Part shown: in pieces, positions 17,671 through 26,319 of the stretch
How positions within the stretch are numbered: the stretch's first letter is position 1
Layout of the letters: every line of letters starts with the position of its first letter
NCBI GenBank assembly: GCA_017440935.1
Contig: JAFSAO010000018.1
Location: 1 to 64,000, forward strand
Reading direction: 5' to 3'
DNA from: Opitutales bacterium
Lineage (GTDB): Bacteria; Verrucomicrobiota; Verrucomicrobiia; Opitutales; UBA953
Length of the DNA: 64,000 bases
Program-made: the position numbers and the translations under genes
The notes under the pieces: model-generated
Told to the model about the DNA's origin: nothing
The model's input: only the letters and a program-made list of their open reading frames with translations
The model's database searches: none

Positions 17671-18903
17671 TTAGTGAGCGCCGCCGGTGTGCGCCGGACG
17701 CGGATCCGCCTGTCCGATTTCGCGGAGAAGATTGCGGAACCACGGGAGCGCGATATTGAAGGGTTTGCCGCCCTTGATACGTTCAAATTCGATCGGGCGC
17801 AGACGATCCTGGTGCGCTTCGTCGTGACCGATAACGCCGCTTTCACCGCGCATCGCCGCATCGACAGCGAGGTCGACGCAACCTTTGATGAGGGTGAGGT
17901 CTTCCGCGTTGGCGGGAGCCGAACGAGCGAAGTAGCCGGACTTTTGAACGAGCACTTTTTCTGCCCCGATCATTTCGGCAAACTGTTTACCGAACCACTT
18001 GCCCGGGTTGATGGCATCGAGCTTGACGTGTCCGAACGCGTCGCGCGGCACTTCTTCTCCCTTGGCTTCCATTTCCTTGACGATGGCATCTACTCCCGCG
18101 CCTTCGGAGATGAAGATATTCACGCAGTCGTAGAGGTCCATAACGGCATGGAGGCGCTTCGCTTCCTGCGCGATGTCGATCTCGATTTCGGGAATGTAAA
18201 TGCCGTGAACGTCGTATTTTTTCGGGTGGATGCCGACTTCGGGAACGAATTCGTTCGCATAGAGGCGGCGGCGGTATTCGCGTGCGGTCGCGGCGGTGAG
18301 CCAGCCGCAGTTGCGCCCCATGACTTCGTGCACGATGAGCATTCGCGGATTAGCGGAGTTTTCCGAGACGATGTTTTTGAAGAAAATCGCGCCTTGTTCC
18401 GCCGCCGTCCAAGCTCCGAGCGATTGGCGAATCGGATAAACGTCGTTGTCGATTGTTTTCGGCAAGCCGATGACGGTGAGGTCGTAGTTGTTCTGCTTGA
18501 GGAATGCGGCGAGGTCGGCAGCGGCCGTGTTCGTGTCGTCTCCGCCGATAGTGTGGAGCACTTGAACGCCGTCTTTGACGAGTTGGTCGGCAGCCACTTT
18601 TTGCGGGTCTTCACCTTCTTTGACGAGACCGCGTTTTACGCAGTCCTTGACGTTGGTCAGCTTGACGCGGGAGTTGCCGATGGGGCTACCGCCGTAGAGG
18701 AGGAACGTAAAGGCTTTTTCGCGGATTTCCGGCGTAACCTTGATGCTGTCGCCGAGGAGGAGACCTTTGTAACCGCCGCGATAGCAAATGATTTCAATTT
18801 CCGGATCAATTTCCGAATAGCGCATAATGAGCCCGCCGACAGCGGCAGAAAGGCAGGGCGCGAGTCCGCCTGCGGTGAGGATTGCAACTTTTTTCAGTTT
18901 CAT
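17671..18903 (-). CDS. pfp: Pyrophosphate--fructose 6-phosphate 1-phosphotransferase
   Basis: 410 residues. Reversible phosphorylation of fructose 6-phosphate using PPi, a glycolytic control step in the cytoplasm. GGDDTN at 120-125 carries the Asp that marks PPi-dependent rather than ATP-dependent enzymes (ATP forms have GGDGT). PKTIDND (148-154) with the catalytic Asp and the MGRNCGWL substrate motif are also present. Length and the LKKVAILTAGGLAPCLSA opening fit the short PFP clade. Monocistronic, with the motif-pair terminator 20 bases downstream. A PPi enzyme fits an anaerobic lifestyle. Confidence 0.92.
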   Translation of the reverse strand: MKLKKVAILTAGGLAPCLSAAVGGLIMRYSEIDPEIEIICYRGGYKGLLLGDSIKVTPEIREKAFTFLLYGGSPIGNSRVKLTNVKDCVKRGLVKEGEDPQKVAADQLVKDGVQVLHTIGGDDTNTAAADLAAFLKQNNYDLTVIGLPKTIDNDVYPIRQSLGAWTAAEQGAIFFKNIVSENSANPRMLIVHEVMGRNCGWLTAATAREYRRRLYANEFVPEVGIHPKKYDVHGIYIPEIEIDIAQEAKRLHAVMDLYDCVNIFISEGAGVDAIVKEMEAKGEEVPRDAFGHVKLDAINPGKWFGKQFAEMIGAEKVLVQKSGYFARSAPANAEDLTLIKGCVDLAVDAAMRGESGVIGHDEAHQDRLRPIEFERIKGGKPFNIALPWFRNLLREIGQADPRPAHTGGAH

Positions 18904-18999
18904 AATGTGTAAGGTTGTTTAGGTCAAAAAATTTAGGGGAAAATGATAACTTTCCCCTAAATCTTGGCAAGAACGCAGTTGTGTGTGTCGGCGATTTTC

Positions 19000-19046
19000 G
19001 AAAAAAAAAGCGTTCCCGCGAATTTTACGGGAACGCTTTGCTTTTT
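19000..19046 (-). terminator. Terminator of the glycosyltransferase gene, built from a CGGGAACG pair
   Basis: Stem AAAGCGTTCCCG (19007-19018) against 19028-19039 with a 9-base loop, flanked by A and T runs. It lies just past the stop of the minus-strand gene at 19055. Each arm is a copy of the dispersed 8-mer. Confidence 0.88.
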
Positions 19047-19054
19047 TCGGTATT

Positions 19055-20344
19055 TCAGGACTTTGCCGTAATATCGTCGAGCGTTCTCACTCGGTTGTGT
19101 GCGATCGGTGTCCATTCGACTTTCTTAAACATTGCCGTAATCGAAATCGGCAGGTATGTCAGCATGAACAGCGGGAACGTGAACACGTAGAAAATTTTCT
19201 TAAACCAGTGGCAATGGATTTTTTTCCATTGTGTGACGGTTGTAATTGCGCCGATCAGCCAAAGCGTGGAGTAGATACCCCAAAATGCGCCAAACAGGCT
19301 GAGCCCAATCCGACTGAGTTCCCACCCGAGAATGAGCCCGACAACGATGCAAATCAAGCAGTTGAGCAGAGTGAGCACGCTCAGAACGAGCGCCGGCATA
19401 ATCGTCATCGTCATGTCGTAGCACGACGTAAATTTTTCGGAAAAAATATTTTTGAGCAGGCTGAATCCGTATTTTCCCCAAACCTGAATGTAGCCTTTTG
19501 CCCAGCGCAGACGCTGGCGCCACGATTGGGCGAACGTAACGGGCTGTTCGTCGTAGAGCTCCGCGTCTTTCGCGTAGCCGATTTTTCGTCCGCGGACGAC
19601 GTTGTAAACCGTGAACTCGATGTCTTCCGTGAGCAGGAAAAACTTCCATCCGCCGACTTCGCGAATGATTTTCGAGGCGAACATAAAGCCCGTTCCCGAA
19701 ACCGCGCAACTCGTGCCGAGCAACATACGGGCGTGGTTCAGGTATTCGCTTTCGCGCAAAAACCAAAGCGCGTAACCGGCAGTAATCCAGTTGTCGCCGT
19801 AGTTTTTGGAATTACGATAGCTGGTGATGACTTCGTAGCCGTCGGAAAAGGTTTTGTTCATTTCCTCGAGATAGTGCGGGTCGAGGACGTTGTCCGCGTC
19901 AAATACCACATACGCGTCGAAGTGCGTATCACCGTAAGCGGCGACGATTTTTTCGTAGAGAAAATCCAGTGCGTAGCCTTTGCCGACTTGTTCTTTGTTG
20001 AACCGCTCGTAAACGACGGCGCCGTTTTCGCGGGCAACGGCGGCGGTTTTGTCCGTGCAGTTGTCCGCAATGACAAATACCGTAAAGTGTTCCCGCGCGT
20101 AGGTTTGCTTATTCAGGCTTTCCAACAAAAGCGGCAAAACATTTTCTTCGTTACGCGCGGAAATAAGCACGCCGAAGCGGTGCGGAACGGTCGGTTTGTG
20201 CGGTTTGTCTTTTACGAAAAACGGAACGGCAATGTAGAAAAACTGGTAAAGGTAACAAACCAGAAAAATGATGCCCAGCACCATGTTAATGGCGACAAAG
20301 ACAAGCTCTCCGGCATCGGAAAAGGGGTGGGCATTGGCAAACAT
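19055..20344 (-). CDS. Family 2 glycosyltransferase, membrane-bound, processive type
   Basis: 429 residues. One N-terminal transmembrane segment (about 14-45), then a GT-A domain with VLISARNEENVL, VFDADN (149-152), the acceptor-site TED (239-241) and QRLRW (277-281), the D,D,D,QxxRW pattern of cellulose/hyaluronan-synthase-like enzymes. At least four C-terminal hydrophobic helices follow. It would polymerise or transfer a nucleotide-sugar-derived residue at the inner membrane, perhaps for an exopolysaccharide. No partner genes are adjacent, so the product cannot be named. Single gene ending in the motif-pair terminator. Confidence 0.85.
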   Translation of the reverse strand: MFANAHPFSDAGELVFVAINMVLGIIFLVCYLYQFFYIAVPFFVKDKPHKPTVPHRFGVLISARNEENVLPLLLESLNKQTYAREHFTVFVIADNCTDKTAAVARENGAVVYERFNKEQVGKGYALDFLYEKIVAAYGDTHFDAYVVFDADNVLDPHYLEEMNKTFSDGYEVITSYRNSKNYGDNWITAGYALWFLRESEYLNHARMLLGTSCAVSGTGFMFASKIIREVGGWKFFLLTEDIEFTVYNVVRGRKIGYAKDAELYDEQPVTFAQSWRQRLRWAKGYIQVWGKYGFSLLKNIFSEKFTSCYDMTMTIMPALVLSVLTLLNCLICIVVGLILGWELSRIGLSLFGAFWGIYSTLWLIGAITTVTQWKKIHCHWFKKIFYVFTFPLFMLTYLPISITAMFKKVEWTPIAHNRVRTLDDITAKS

Positions 20345-20498
20345 AGGTTGAGAAAAAATCGTTCAGAGGGTGATTAAACGTAATAGCATAATTATACGCA
20401 CTTTCCCGGGGTTGCGACAATCCAATATTCGGGGGAATTCCGTTGTGCGCGGGAACGCATTTGCCTGTTTTTCTTAGGGGTATAGCGCGTTTTCCGTT

Positions 20499-21011
20499 TT
20501 AAATATTCGGGAAAAACCAATGCGCTACCCAGAGGCAAACGCAGGTGAGCACCGCCGCTGCGAAATCATCTGCAACAACACCCCAGCCGCCTTTGAGATT
20601 TTGCAGTTTTTTGATGAAAAGCGGTTTAAAAATGTCGAAGAGTCGAAACAGCACAAAACCCGCAAGTAGCCAGTAGAGCGTGTTCGCGCTGGCTGCAATG
20701 ACTTCACCGAGCCCGGCAAAGCAAATCGGCATTACGGCGAATTCGTCAAAATTGACTTCGCCCGGATCCGTTTTTCCCAAATACTTTTCTCCGGCTTCAC
20801 AGACGGGAACGGCGATGACAACGAGCAATGCCGCCCAAATCACAAAATTCAGCCACGTTCCCGGAGTGTTGATGCCTTGGAATGCCAACCAATAGAAAAC
20901 GATACCGGCGACCGAGCCCCACGTTCCCGGAGCGGGAAGCCGCGTTCCGATCGGACCCAGCGTGGAAAGCACACCGAGCAATTTCGTCTTCGTGTCGATT
21001 TTTTCGCTCAT
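20499..21011 (-). CDS. pgpA: Phosphatidylglycerophosphatase A
   Basis: 170 residues from ATG 21011, which overlaps the pgsA stop (ATGA). It dephosphorylates phosphatidylglycerol phosphate in the inner membrane. The N-terminal LGPIGTRLPAPGTWGSVAG, the DPGEVNFDEFAVMP segment and the LFDIFKP motif match the PgpA family, with several hydrophobic helices between. The gene directly follows pgsA, the enzyme making its substrate, in one operon. A further upstream start would run into pgsA and has no support. Confidence 0.9.
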   Translation of the reverse strand: MSEKIDTKTKLLGVLSTLGPIGTRLPAPGTWGSVAGIVFYWLAFQGINTPGTWLNFVIWAALLVVIAVPVCEAGEKYLGKTDPGEVNFDEFAVMPICFAGLGEVIAASANTLYWLLAGFVLFRLFDIFKPLFIKKLQNLKGGWGVVADDFAAAVLTCVCLWVAHWFFPNI

Positions 21012-21610
21012 TGCATCAAAATTTTTCGGTTGCGAATGATGTAGCCCGTTCCGGAATAAATCGTCAGCAAAACAGCTCCGTAGAACGCCCATAAGCCCGA
21101 TTCACGCGTCCAATACGCCCAGTCCGCGGGAACGTTCGTGTCCTGCAGAACGTGAGCGAACAGTAGCAACGAAACCGAAACCATCTGCAATGCCGTTTTC
21201 AGTTTGCCGGCGCGCTCTGCCGCAAGAACCAAGCCGTTGCTCGCGGCAACGAGGCGTAATCCCGTAATCAAAAATTCGCGACAAATGATGATAATGACAA
21301 AAAATACGCAGAACTGCGGCAAAATCGTTTCCGCCGTTCCCGCAGGCGCGTTGCACTTCAGCCCGAGCATCGCAACAAACAGCCCGACCATGATAATTTT
21401 GTCCGTCAGAGCATCCATCAGTTTCCCGAAGTTGGACACTGCCCCGACTTTGCGGGCAATGTAGCCGTCAAACCAATCTGACGCCGCCGCCAAAATAAAG
21501 AGAATAAACGCGGAGAGATCGGACTTAAAACCGTCGATGCAGAGCAACCCGACAATGATGAACAGGAGCGGAATTCGCGAGAGCGTGAGAATATTCGGAA
21601 GATGTTTCAT
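21008..21610 (-). CDS. pgsA: CDP-diacylglycerol--glycerol-3-phosphate 3-phosphatidyltransferase
   Basis: 200 residues from ATG 21610. Catalyses the committed step of phosphatidylglycerol synthesis in the membrane. The CDP-alcohol phosphatidyltransferase motif is complete: D-G-x2-A-R-x8-G-x3-D-x3-D in WFDGYIARK followed by GKLMDALTDK. The N-terminus MKHLPNILTLSRIPL is typical of PgsA, with about five hydrophobic helices. The stop overlaps the start of pgpA by the ATGA arrangement, so the two steps of the pathway are coupled. Divergent from coaD. Confidence 0.93.
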   Translation of the reverse strand: MKHLPNILTLSRIPLLFIIVGLLCIDGFKSDLSAFILFILAAASDWFDGYIARKVGAVSNFGKLMDALTDKIIMVGLFVAMLGLKCNAPAGTAETILPQFCVFFVIIIICREFLITGLRLVAASNGLVLAAERAGKLKTALQMVSVSLLLFAHVLQDTNVPADWAYWTRESGLWAFYGAVLLTIYSGTGYIIRNRKILMQ

Positions 21611-21697
21611 CTCGAAAAATTTTGTTAAAAATCTTGCCACAGATTGCGCACAAGTCGAGACTGTAAACACTTTTTAGAACGAAAATACGCAAAAAAA

Positions 21698-22213
21698 ATG
21701 GCACCTCTGGAAATTGCACCTTCGCGCGTCGCCCTCTATCCGGGAAGTTTCGATCCCGTCCACAACGGGCATATCCACATCATTCGCCGCGCCGCAAAAC
21801 TTTTCGATCGCGTAATCGTCGCCGTTGCCGCCAATCCCGACAAACAGCCGCTGTTTACGATTCCCGAGCGTGTTGAACTCCTGCGCGAAGCTCTTGCAGA
21901 TGCCGGAAACGTCGAAGTCATCACCTTCGGTGGACTCACCGTAGACAACGCCAAACGCCTCGGCGCCGGGGTCATTATTCGCGGCTTGCGCCTTGTTTCC
22001 GATTTTGAATCGGAGCTTTTGCTCGATATGCACAACCGCCGCCTTGAACCCGCCGTCGAAACGCTCTACATGATGCCGGAAAAAGAATTTATCTGCTTTA
22101 ATTCGTCTTTCGTGAAGCAAATCGTGAAACTCGATTCCTCCCGTCTTAGCGACTACGTTCCCGCGTGCGTCTTCAAGCGCCTCCGCGAAAAATACCCCAC
22201 GGAGCCGCACTGA
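21698..22213 (+). CDS. coaD: Phosphopantetheine adenylyltransferase
   Basis: 171 residues from ATG 21698. Adenylates 4'-phosphopantetheine to dephospho-CoA in coenzyme A synthesis. The nucleotidyltransferase signature is clear: ALYPGSFDPVHNGHIHI with the HxGH motif at 22-25. Also present are VIIRGLRLVSDFESELLLD and a C-terminal FICFNSSFVKQI, the family's ISSTxVR region in a slightly divergent form. The start was placed at the Met nearest the conserved beginning; the frame is open further upstream. Divergent from pgsA. Confidence 0.93.
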   Translation: MAPLEIAPSRVALYPGSFDPVHNGHIHIIRRAAKLFDRVIVAVAANPDKQPLFTIPERVELLREALADAGNVEVITFGGLTVDNAKRLGAGVIIRGLRLVSDFESELLLDMHNRRLEPAVETLYMMPEKEFICFNSSFVKQIVKLDSSRLSDYVPACVFKRLREKYPTEPH

Positions 22214-22320
22214 TAAATGCGGAATACCTTCGGATTTAAGACTCCCTTCGGGAGACACCGGAAAGAGCTATGGGCTTCTCCTCCCGGTCGGCCCCCTTTG
22301 TTTGTAGAGGCTCCCTTCAG

Positions 22321-22737
22321 TCACAGAGAAAGGTTTTTTACGAAAACTTCGATTTCGTCGCGCACACGGCGGTAAAACGTCAAAACGTCCGTTCCCGCAG
22401 GTGCATTTCCCGCTAGCGCGGGTGGGTCGTCAAACGGTGCGTGAATTTTTCGCTTCGCGGGAAAAGTCGGGCAGGATTTTTCCGCGTTTCCACAAACCGT
22501 TACGAGCAAATCCCACTCGACTTGCGGCAGGGCATCGAGCGTTTTGGAAAAATGTGCCTCCATTGAGAAACCGCGTTCCCGCATCACGGCAAGCATTTGC
22601 GGATTGAGCCCGTGGCGCTCGATTCCTGCGGAAAAAACCTCCGCGCCCGGAAAATATTTCCGCGCAAAAGCTTCCGCCATTTGCGAACGGCACGAATTGC
22701 CCGTACAAAGAAACAGGATTTTCGGAGATGTATTCAT
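22321..22737 (-). CDS. arsC: ArsC-type low-molecular-weight protein phosphatase / arsenate reductase
   Basis: 138 residues. The P-loop CTGNSCRS (C11 to R17) opens the protein, as in the thioredoxin-coupled arsenate reductases that share the low-molecular-weight phosphatase fold. The later VTVCGNAEKSCP supplies the second and third redox cysteines, and FDDPP matches the family. This set of cysteines favours arsenate reduction over tyrosine phosphatase activity. No ars operon partners are adjacent. The 107 bases to coaD hold nothing I recognise. Confidence 0.8.
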   Translation of the reverse strand: MNTSPKILFLCTGNSCRSQMAEAFARKYFPGAEVFSAGIERHGLNPQMLAVMRERGFSMEAHFSKTLDALPQVEWDLLVTVCGNAEKSCPTFPAKRKIHAPFDDPPALAGNAPAGTDVLTFYRRVRDEIEVFVKNLSL

Positions 22738-22823
22738 CGGTTTAATTACCTAAAAGATTGACGAAACGCGCTCCCGCAATCAGGAGCAAACATGAAAAAA
22801 TTTCGGTTCGTCCGTAAAAACAC

Positions 22824-22863
22824 AAAGAATCCCGCTTCAACAAAGGGTTGAGCGGGATTCTTT
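22824..22863 (-). terminator. Terminator of the tRNA-Leu transcript
   Basis: A 13-base perfect stem, AAAGAATCCCGCT paired with its complement ending at 22863, with a 14-base loop. It lies 5 bases past the tRNA 3' end on the minus strand and is followed by a T-rich stretch. Confidence 0.75.
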
Positions 22864-22867
22864 GAAT

Positions 22868-22952
22868 TGGTACCCGGAGTGGGGGTCGAACCCACACACC
22901 TCGCGGTATCAGATTTTGAGTCTGACGCGTCTGCCAATTTCGCCATCCGGGC
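22868..22952 (-). tRNA. tRNA-Leu (anticodon CAA)
   Basis: The minus strand from 22952 reads GCCCGGATGG for the acceptor and D region. The anticodon arm CAGACTCAAAATCTG has loop CTCAAAA, so the anticodon is CAA. A long variable arm with ACC/GGT pairing marks class II. The T arm is GTGGGTTCGACCCCCAC. The 3' end TCCGGGTACCA encodes CCA. The first acceptor pair is G-U, acceptable for a tRNA. Confidence 0.93.
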
Positions 22953-23120
22953 AAAAACGTGAAAATTAATGAAACTGATTTTTTCGAGATACGGCAAGAC
23001 TTTTTTGTTGGCAGAAGTTTTTTGCACAAAAGATTTCCAAGACGTTGTCAAAGCAGGCGTTCCCGCGTAGTCTAACGCGCAACCTCCGGTTTTCCTCCTT
23101 TAACAACTAAACTTATTTGT

Positions 23121-23855
23121 ATGAAAAATTTGTTCGCGGGCGCGTGTGCGTTCGTTTGTGCCTTTGTATTTGTTCCCGCCTCGGGCGCGAACGAAGTTTC
23201 CGGAAACGTTGTCGGCGTTTCCGATGGCGATACCATCACGGTTTTGGACGCGAAAAAGTCGACTCACAGAATCCGCCTTGCGGCGATTGACGCGCCGGAA
23301 AAAGGTCAGCCGTTTTCCAATGTGGCAAAAAATCGCCTTGCGGAGTTGGTTCAGAACCGTTCCGTAATTGTAAAAGTAGATACAAAAGACCGCTACGGTC
23401 GCGAAGTCGGTCGTGTGTTCGTTTTGGTCGACGTGAATGAGCTCCTCGTGCGCGAAGGTTTGGCGTTTCACTATTTGTATTACAATCCTGACGATGCGGC
23501 GATGGCGTCGGCGGAAGCATTTGCCCGACAAAACGGGTTGGGTGTTTGGTCATTGCCGAACGGCGGGCAGCGTCCGTGGGATTTTCGTCGCGGCAAAAAA
23601 AATCCGCGTTCCCGCGGGAATGCGGACGATTCGCCGATGCCGCCGCCGGTTTCGCAATCTGCGGGAAATCCGCCGCCGGTCGTTCCCGCAGAGAAATCCG
23701 AAGTTTCCGAGAAACTTTACTGGGTTACGCGAAGCAGCGGTAAGGTTCACAACGCTTCATGTAAAAATTTTAAAAATACAAACGGTTATCTGACGGATAA
23801 TCCGAGCGGACCGAACTGCAAAATTTGCGGCGGAACCGAGCCTGTCGAGCGTTGA
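23121..23855 (+). CDS. Secreted thermonuclease (SNase family) with C-terminal Cys motif domain
   Basis: 244 residues. A signal peptide (about 1-23) is followed by an SNase domain: VSDGDTITVLD, IRLAAIDAPEKGQPF and DRYGREVGRVFV, in which R52, E60 and R98 line up with the catalytic Arg-Glu-Arg set of staphylococcal nuclease. A Pro-rich linker (about 160-195) leads to a small domain with VHNASCKNF and GPNCKICGG, plausibly metal-binding. The enzyme would cut extracellular or periplasmic DNA or RNA to scavenge nucleotides, or act on incoming DNA. Single gene. Confidence 0.9.
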   Translation: MKNLFAGACAFVCAFVFVPASGANEVSGNVVGVSDGDTITVLDAKKSTHRIRLAAIDAPEKGQPFSNVAKNRLAELVQNRSVIVKVDTKDRYGREVGRVFVLVDVNELLVREGLAFHYLYYNPDDAAMASAEAFARQNGLGVWSLPNGGQRPWDFRRGKKNPRSRGNADDSPMPPPVSQSAGNPPPVVPAEKSEVSEKLYWVTRSSGKVHNASCKNFKNTNGYLTDNPSGPNCKICGGTEPVER

Positions 23856-23911
23856 GCTTTCGCGGGCACGAAAAAAAAGTTTGTCGTTTCCGGCGGGCGT
23901 TCCCGTAGCTG

Positions 23912-24796
23912 TTATTTGAGCCGAGACCAGCGCCCCCATAGTGAGAGCGGAAGCAAGCGTGCGGCATCGGACGTTTCGCGCGTGGCGAGTTCGCCGATTT
24001 CGATTTTCCCGCCGGACAAATGAGAGGTCGTTTCCGCAAGCAGGTTTCCGCAAAGCACGGACGAAGCGTCAATCGTATAAAGCGTAAGAATGAGCGCGCG
24101 CGCATCGGGAGAAAGCAAGTCTCGGCAAACGCGGAGCAGGTCGGGTAAATCGCGTTCCACTTTCCAAAGTTCGCCGTCGGGACCTCGCCCGAAGGCAGGC
24201 GGGTCGAGCAGAATTGCCTCGTAGGTGTTCCCGCGGCGCGCTTCGCGGCGGCAGAATTTTACGGCGTCTTCAAGAATCCAGCGAATCGGAGCTTTGCCGA
24301 GTCCGGAAAGTTCCTGATTGCGGCGTCCCCACGCGACGGCGGGTTTGGAGGCGTCAACGTGTGTTACGTGCCATCCGGCGCGCGCGGCGGCGAGCGATGC
24401 CGCTCCCGTATAGCCGAAAAGATTCAGCAGGCGCATCGGTTTTTTTTCGTCGACGGGATTTTTCAAAATCCAATCCCAATGCGGCGATTGCTCGGGAAAC
24501 ACGCCGATTTGCTTGGAGCGATCCATAAAGCGGAGTTGGAGGGCAAACGCGTCGCGGAAACGCAGTGTCCACGGCTCGGGAACGGCGTTCCCGCGAAATT
24601 TCCAGCGTCCTTCGCGCGAGTCGTCTTCGTGTGTCGCGACGGCTTTCGCCCATTCTTCGCGCGGGAGCGTCGGTGACCACCACGCTTTGGGCTCGCTACG
24701 GATAATGCGGATTCCGCCGAAACTTTCGAGTTTGCGGCGATTACCGGAATCAAGGAGCGCGTAGCCGGGAAAATCTGTCGTGAGCAGGGAAATCAT
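23912..24796 (-). CDS. Class I SAM-dependent methyltransferase, RlmI-like, without PUA domain
   Basis: 294 residues from ATG 24796. The SAM site is LLNLFGYTGAASLAAA, followed by THVDASKPAVAWGRRNQ, and the catalytic-loop region is AILLDPPAFGRGP, the arrangement seen in RlmI-type 23S rRNA cytosine methyltransferases. The PUA domain of RlmI is missing, so the RNA target is not certain. FGVFPEQSP-like wording (IGVFPEQSPHWDW) is typical of this short subgroup. The frame is open for 165 codons upstream of this start, but that part is antisense to the next gene and does not look like protein. Confidence 0.8.
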   Translation of the reverse strand: MISLLTTDFPGYALLDSGNRRKLESFGGIRIIRSEPKAWWSPTLPREEWAKAVATHEDDSREGRWKFRGNAVPEPWTLRFRDAFALQLRFMDRSKQIGVFPEQSPHWDWILKNPVDEKKPMRLLNLFGYTGAASLAAARAGWHVTHVDASKPAVAWGRRNQELSGLGKAPIRWILEDAVKFCRREARRGNTYEAILLDPPAFGRGPDGELWKVERDLPDLLRVCRDLLSPDARALILTLYTIDASSVLCGNLLAETTSHLSGGKIEIGELATRETSDAARLLPLSLWGRWSRLK

Positions 24797-24799
24797 TTT

Positions 24800-24840
24800 G
24801 GAGAAATGAGGAATTAGAAATGAGGAATTAGAAATTTCCG
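24800..24840. repeat. Tandem 14-base repeat of a text-like intergenic family
   Basis: ATGAGGAATTAGAA occurs twice in tandem at 24806-24819 and 24820-24833. The same wording returns at 28445-28470 and inverted at 28490-28516. It lies directly upstream of the methyltransferase start. Confidence 0.7.
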
Positions 24841-24870
24841 ATTTTCGGTTCTCTGCTTCCGATTCGTTTT

Positions 24871-26310
24871 TTAGGTTAATCCGTGGAGATTTGCCATAGA
24901 AATGCCGGAGAGCATTGCTCCCGTGATTCCGAGAAATCCTTGGTCCGTGCCGCAGAGGAAAAGGTTTTCGACATCGGTCGTTCCCGTGCGGTTTTTTTGT
25001 GTGGCACCGTAAATCGCACCGCCGAGTTTCCCCGTGAAGCGCTCCACCGTGAGCGGCGTAAACATATCGCGGGCGACGAGCTTGGCGCGGATTTTGTCCT
25101 CGGAGGTCGCGGGGAGATGCGAGAGGGCAACGTCGAGTAATTTTTCGTATGCGAGCGCTTTGGCCTGCGTGTAGGCTTCTTCTCCGTTCCCGCGCAGGAG
25201 TTTCCATTGAGCATGATTGGCGAGGCAGGTTACGCGCAAGCAACCTTCCTGCGGTGCGCGCGAAGGGTCGCGCCATTCGTAGTTGTTCGGAATACAAATG
25301 ACGCCGGAGCGCGGATCGATCAGTCCCTGCGGTGTGCGGTAGTTGAATTTTTCTGCGTCGTTGAAAAAGATGATGGTTTCATTCCAACCGAAATCTTTTT
25401 CGGGAACGGCATTGAGAACGGAAATGGTTTCGCAGAACGCGAGTTGCCCGATGTTGTCTGCGCCGAAATCTGCGGGAATGTGGGAGCAGAGGCGCATGGT
25501 TTCCGTGGAGCCGGCGGAGGAAAGAATTTTATCCGCGAAAACGCGTGTTCCGTCGTCGAGTTCTGCAAAAACGGCGCGTCTGTTTTCGACGCAAATATTT
25601 TTCACGCCGCAACGGAGTTTGCGAAGCCCGCCGGATTCCGCAAATTTTTTGTTCAGCAGGCGGAGAATTTGGCGAACGCCGATGTGCGGGCGGGCAAAAC
25701 CTTCCCGGAAAATGCTACGCCACATAATGGCAAACTGCGGGAGCGCCATATCGTCCGGCAGGGAGCTTCCGTAGAACGAAAGCGGAATGAAAAGGGTGTC
25801 AATGAGTTCGCGGGAGCGCAGAAATTCGCCGACGCATTTGCGGGCGGACGAATCTTCGGCGTCGAGCGCGGTTTCGTCGAAATTTTTCAAAAATTCGTCG
25901 AGTTTTCGGAAACCGTCGATTTCCTGCGGGAACGCGCGGGCGACTTCGCTTTCAAAGAGCGAAAAATCGTTGGAAAAACGGAGCTTGTTTCCGAAAGCAT
26001 GAATGGCGGATTCGCGCTGCGGGCAGAGGTCGAGCTCGTCGTAGCGGATGCGCAACTGCCGCAGGAGTTTGGTCAGCGGAGCATTTTTCGTTCCCGCGGG
26101 AACGTAGTTGGTCATGGCGTGCAAACCGACGTCATAGCCGCGTCCGTCAATCGTGTAAAAACCGTTCAACCCGCCGACGGAATAGTGGCGATCAACGAGA
26201 AGGACTTTTTTGCCGAAGTGCGCGAGGCGGATTCCGGCGGCGAGTCCGCTCATGCCTGCGCCGATAATGAGGACATCCGTCCGGATTTCCTTCTTGTTTT
26301 CCGTTTCCAT
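24871..26310 (-). CDS. CrtI/phytoene-desaturase-like FAD-dependent oxidoreductase
   Basis: 479 residues. The N-terminus is a dinucleotide-binding fold, VLIIGAGMSGLAAGIRLA, with the acidic second strand VLLVDRHYSVGGLNG and the GYDVGLHAMTNY region typical of carotenoid desaturase and RetSat-like flavoproteins. The C-terminus has NLFLCGTDQGFLGITGAMLSG, the second FAD signature. No other carotenoid genes are nearby and bacterial members include saturases and isomerases, so the substrate is unknown. The gene downstream of dgkA by 9 bases, it probably shares its transcript. Contains several CGGGAACG copies, one pair forming a 16-base palindrome at 26089-26104. Confidence 0.78.
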   Translation of the reverse strand: METENKKEIRTDVLIIGAGMSGLAAGIRLAHFGKKVLLVDRHYSVGGLNGFYTIDGRGYDVGLHAMTNYVPAGTKNAPLTKLLRQLRIRYDELDLCPQRESAIHAFGNKLRFSNDFSLFESEVARAFPQEIDGFRKLDEFLKNFDETALDAEDSSARKCVGEFLRSRELIDTLFIPLSFYGSSLPDDMALPQFAIMWRSIFREGFARPHIGVRQILRLLNKKFAESGGLRKLRCGVKNICVENRRAVFAELDDGTRVFADKILSSAGSTETMRLCSHIPADFGADNIGQLAFCETISVLNAVPEKDFGWNETIIFFNDAEKFNYRTPQGLIDPRSGVICIPNNYEWRDPSRAPQEGCLRVTCLANHAQWKLLRGNGEEAYTQAKALAYEKLLDVALSHLPATSEDKIRAKLVARDMFTPLTVERFTGKLGGAIYGATQKNRTGTTDVENLFLCGTDQGFLGITGAMLSGISMANLHGLT

Positions 26311-26319
26311 ACGGGGAAA

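Noticed and set aside
17650-18912. 420-codon frame opposite pfp, and similar long frames opposite the glycosyltransferase, CrtI-like, purA, leuA and proS genes
   Set aside because: All are reverse-strand shadows of clearly recognised genes, caused by strong third-position GC bias.
24797-25297. 165-codon upstream extension of the methyltransferase frame
   Set aside because: It lies antisense to the CrtI-like gene, is rich in Arg/Pro and has no ribosome site; the real start is 24796.
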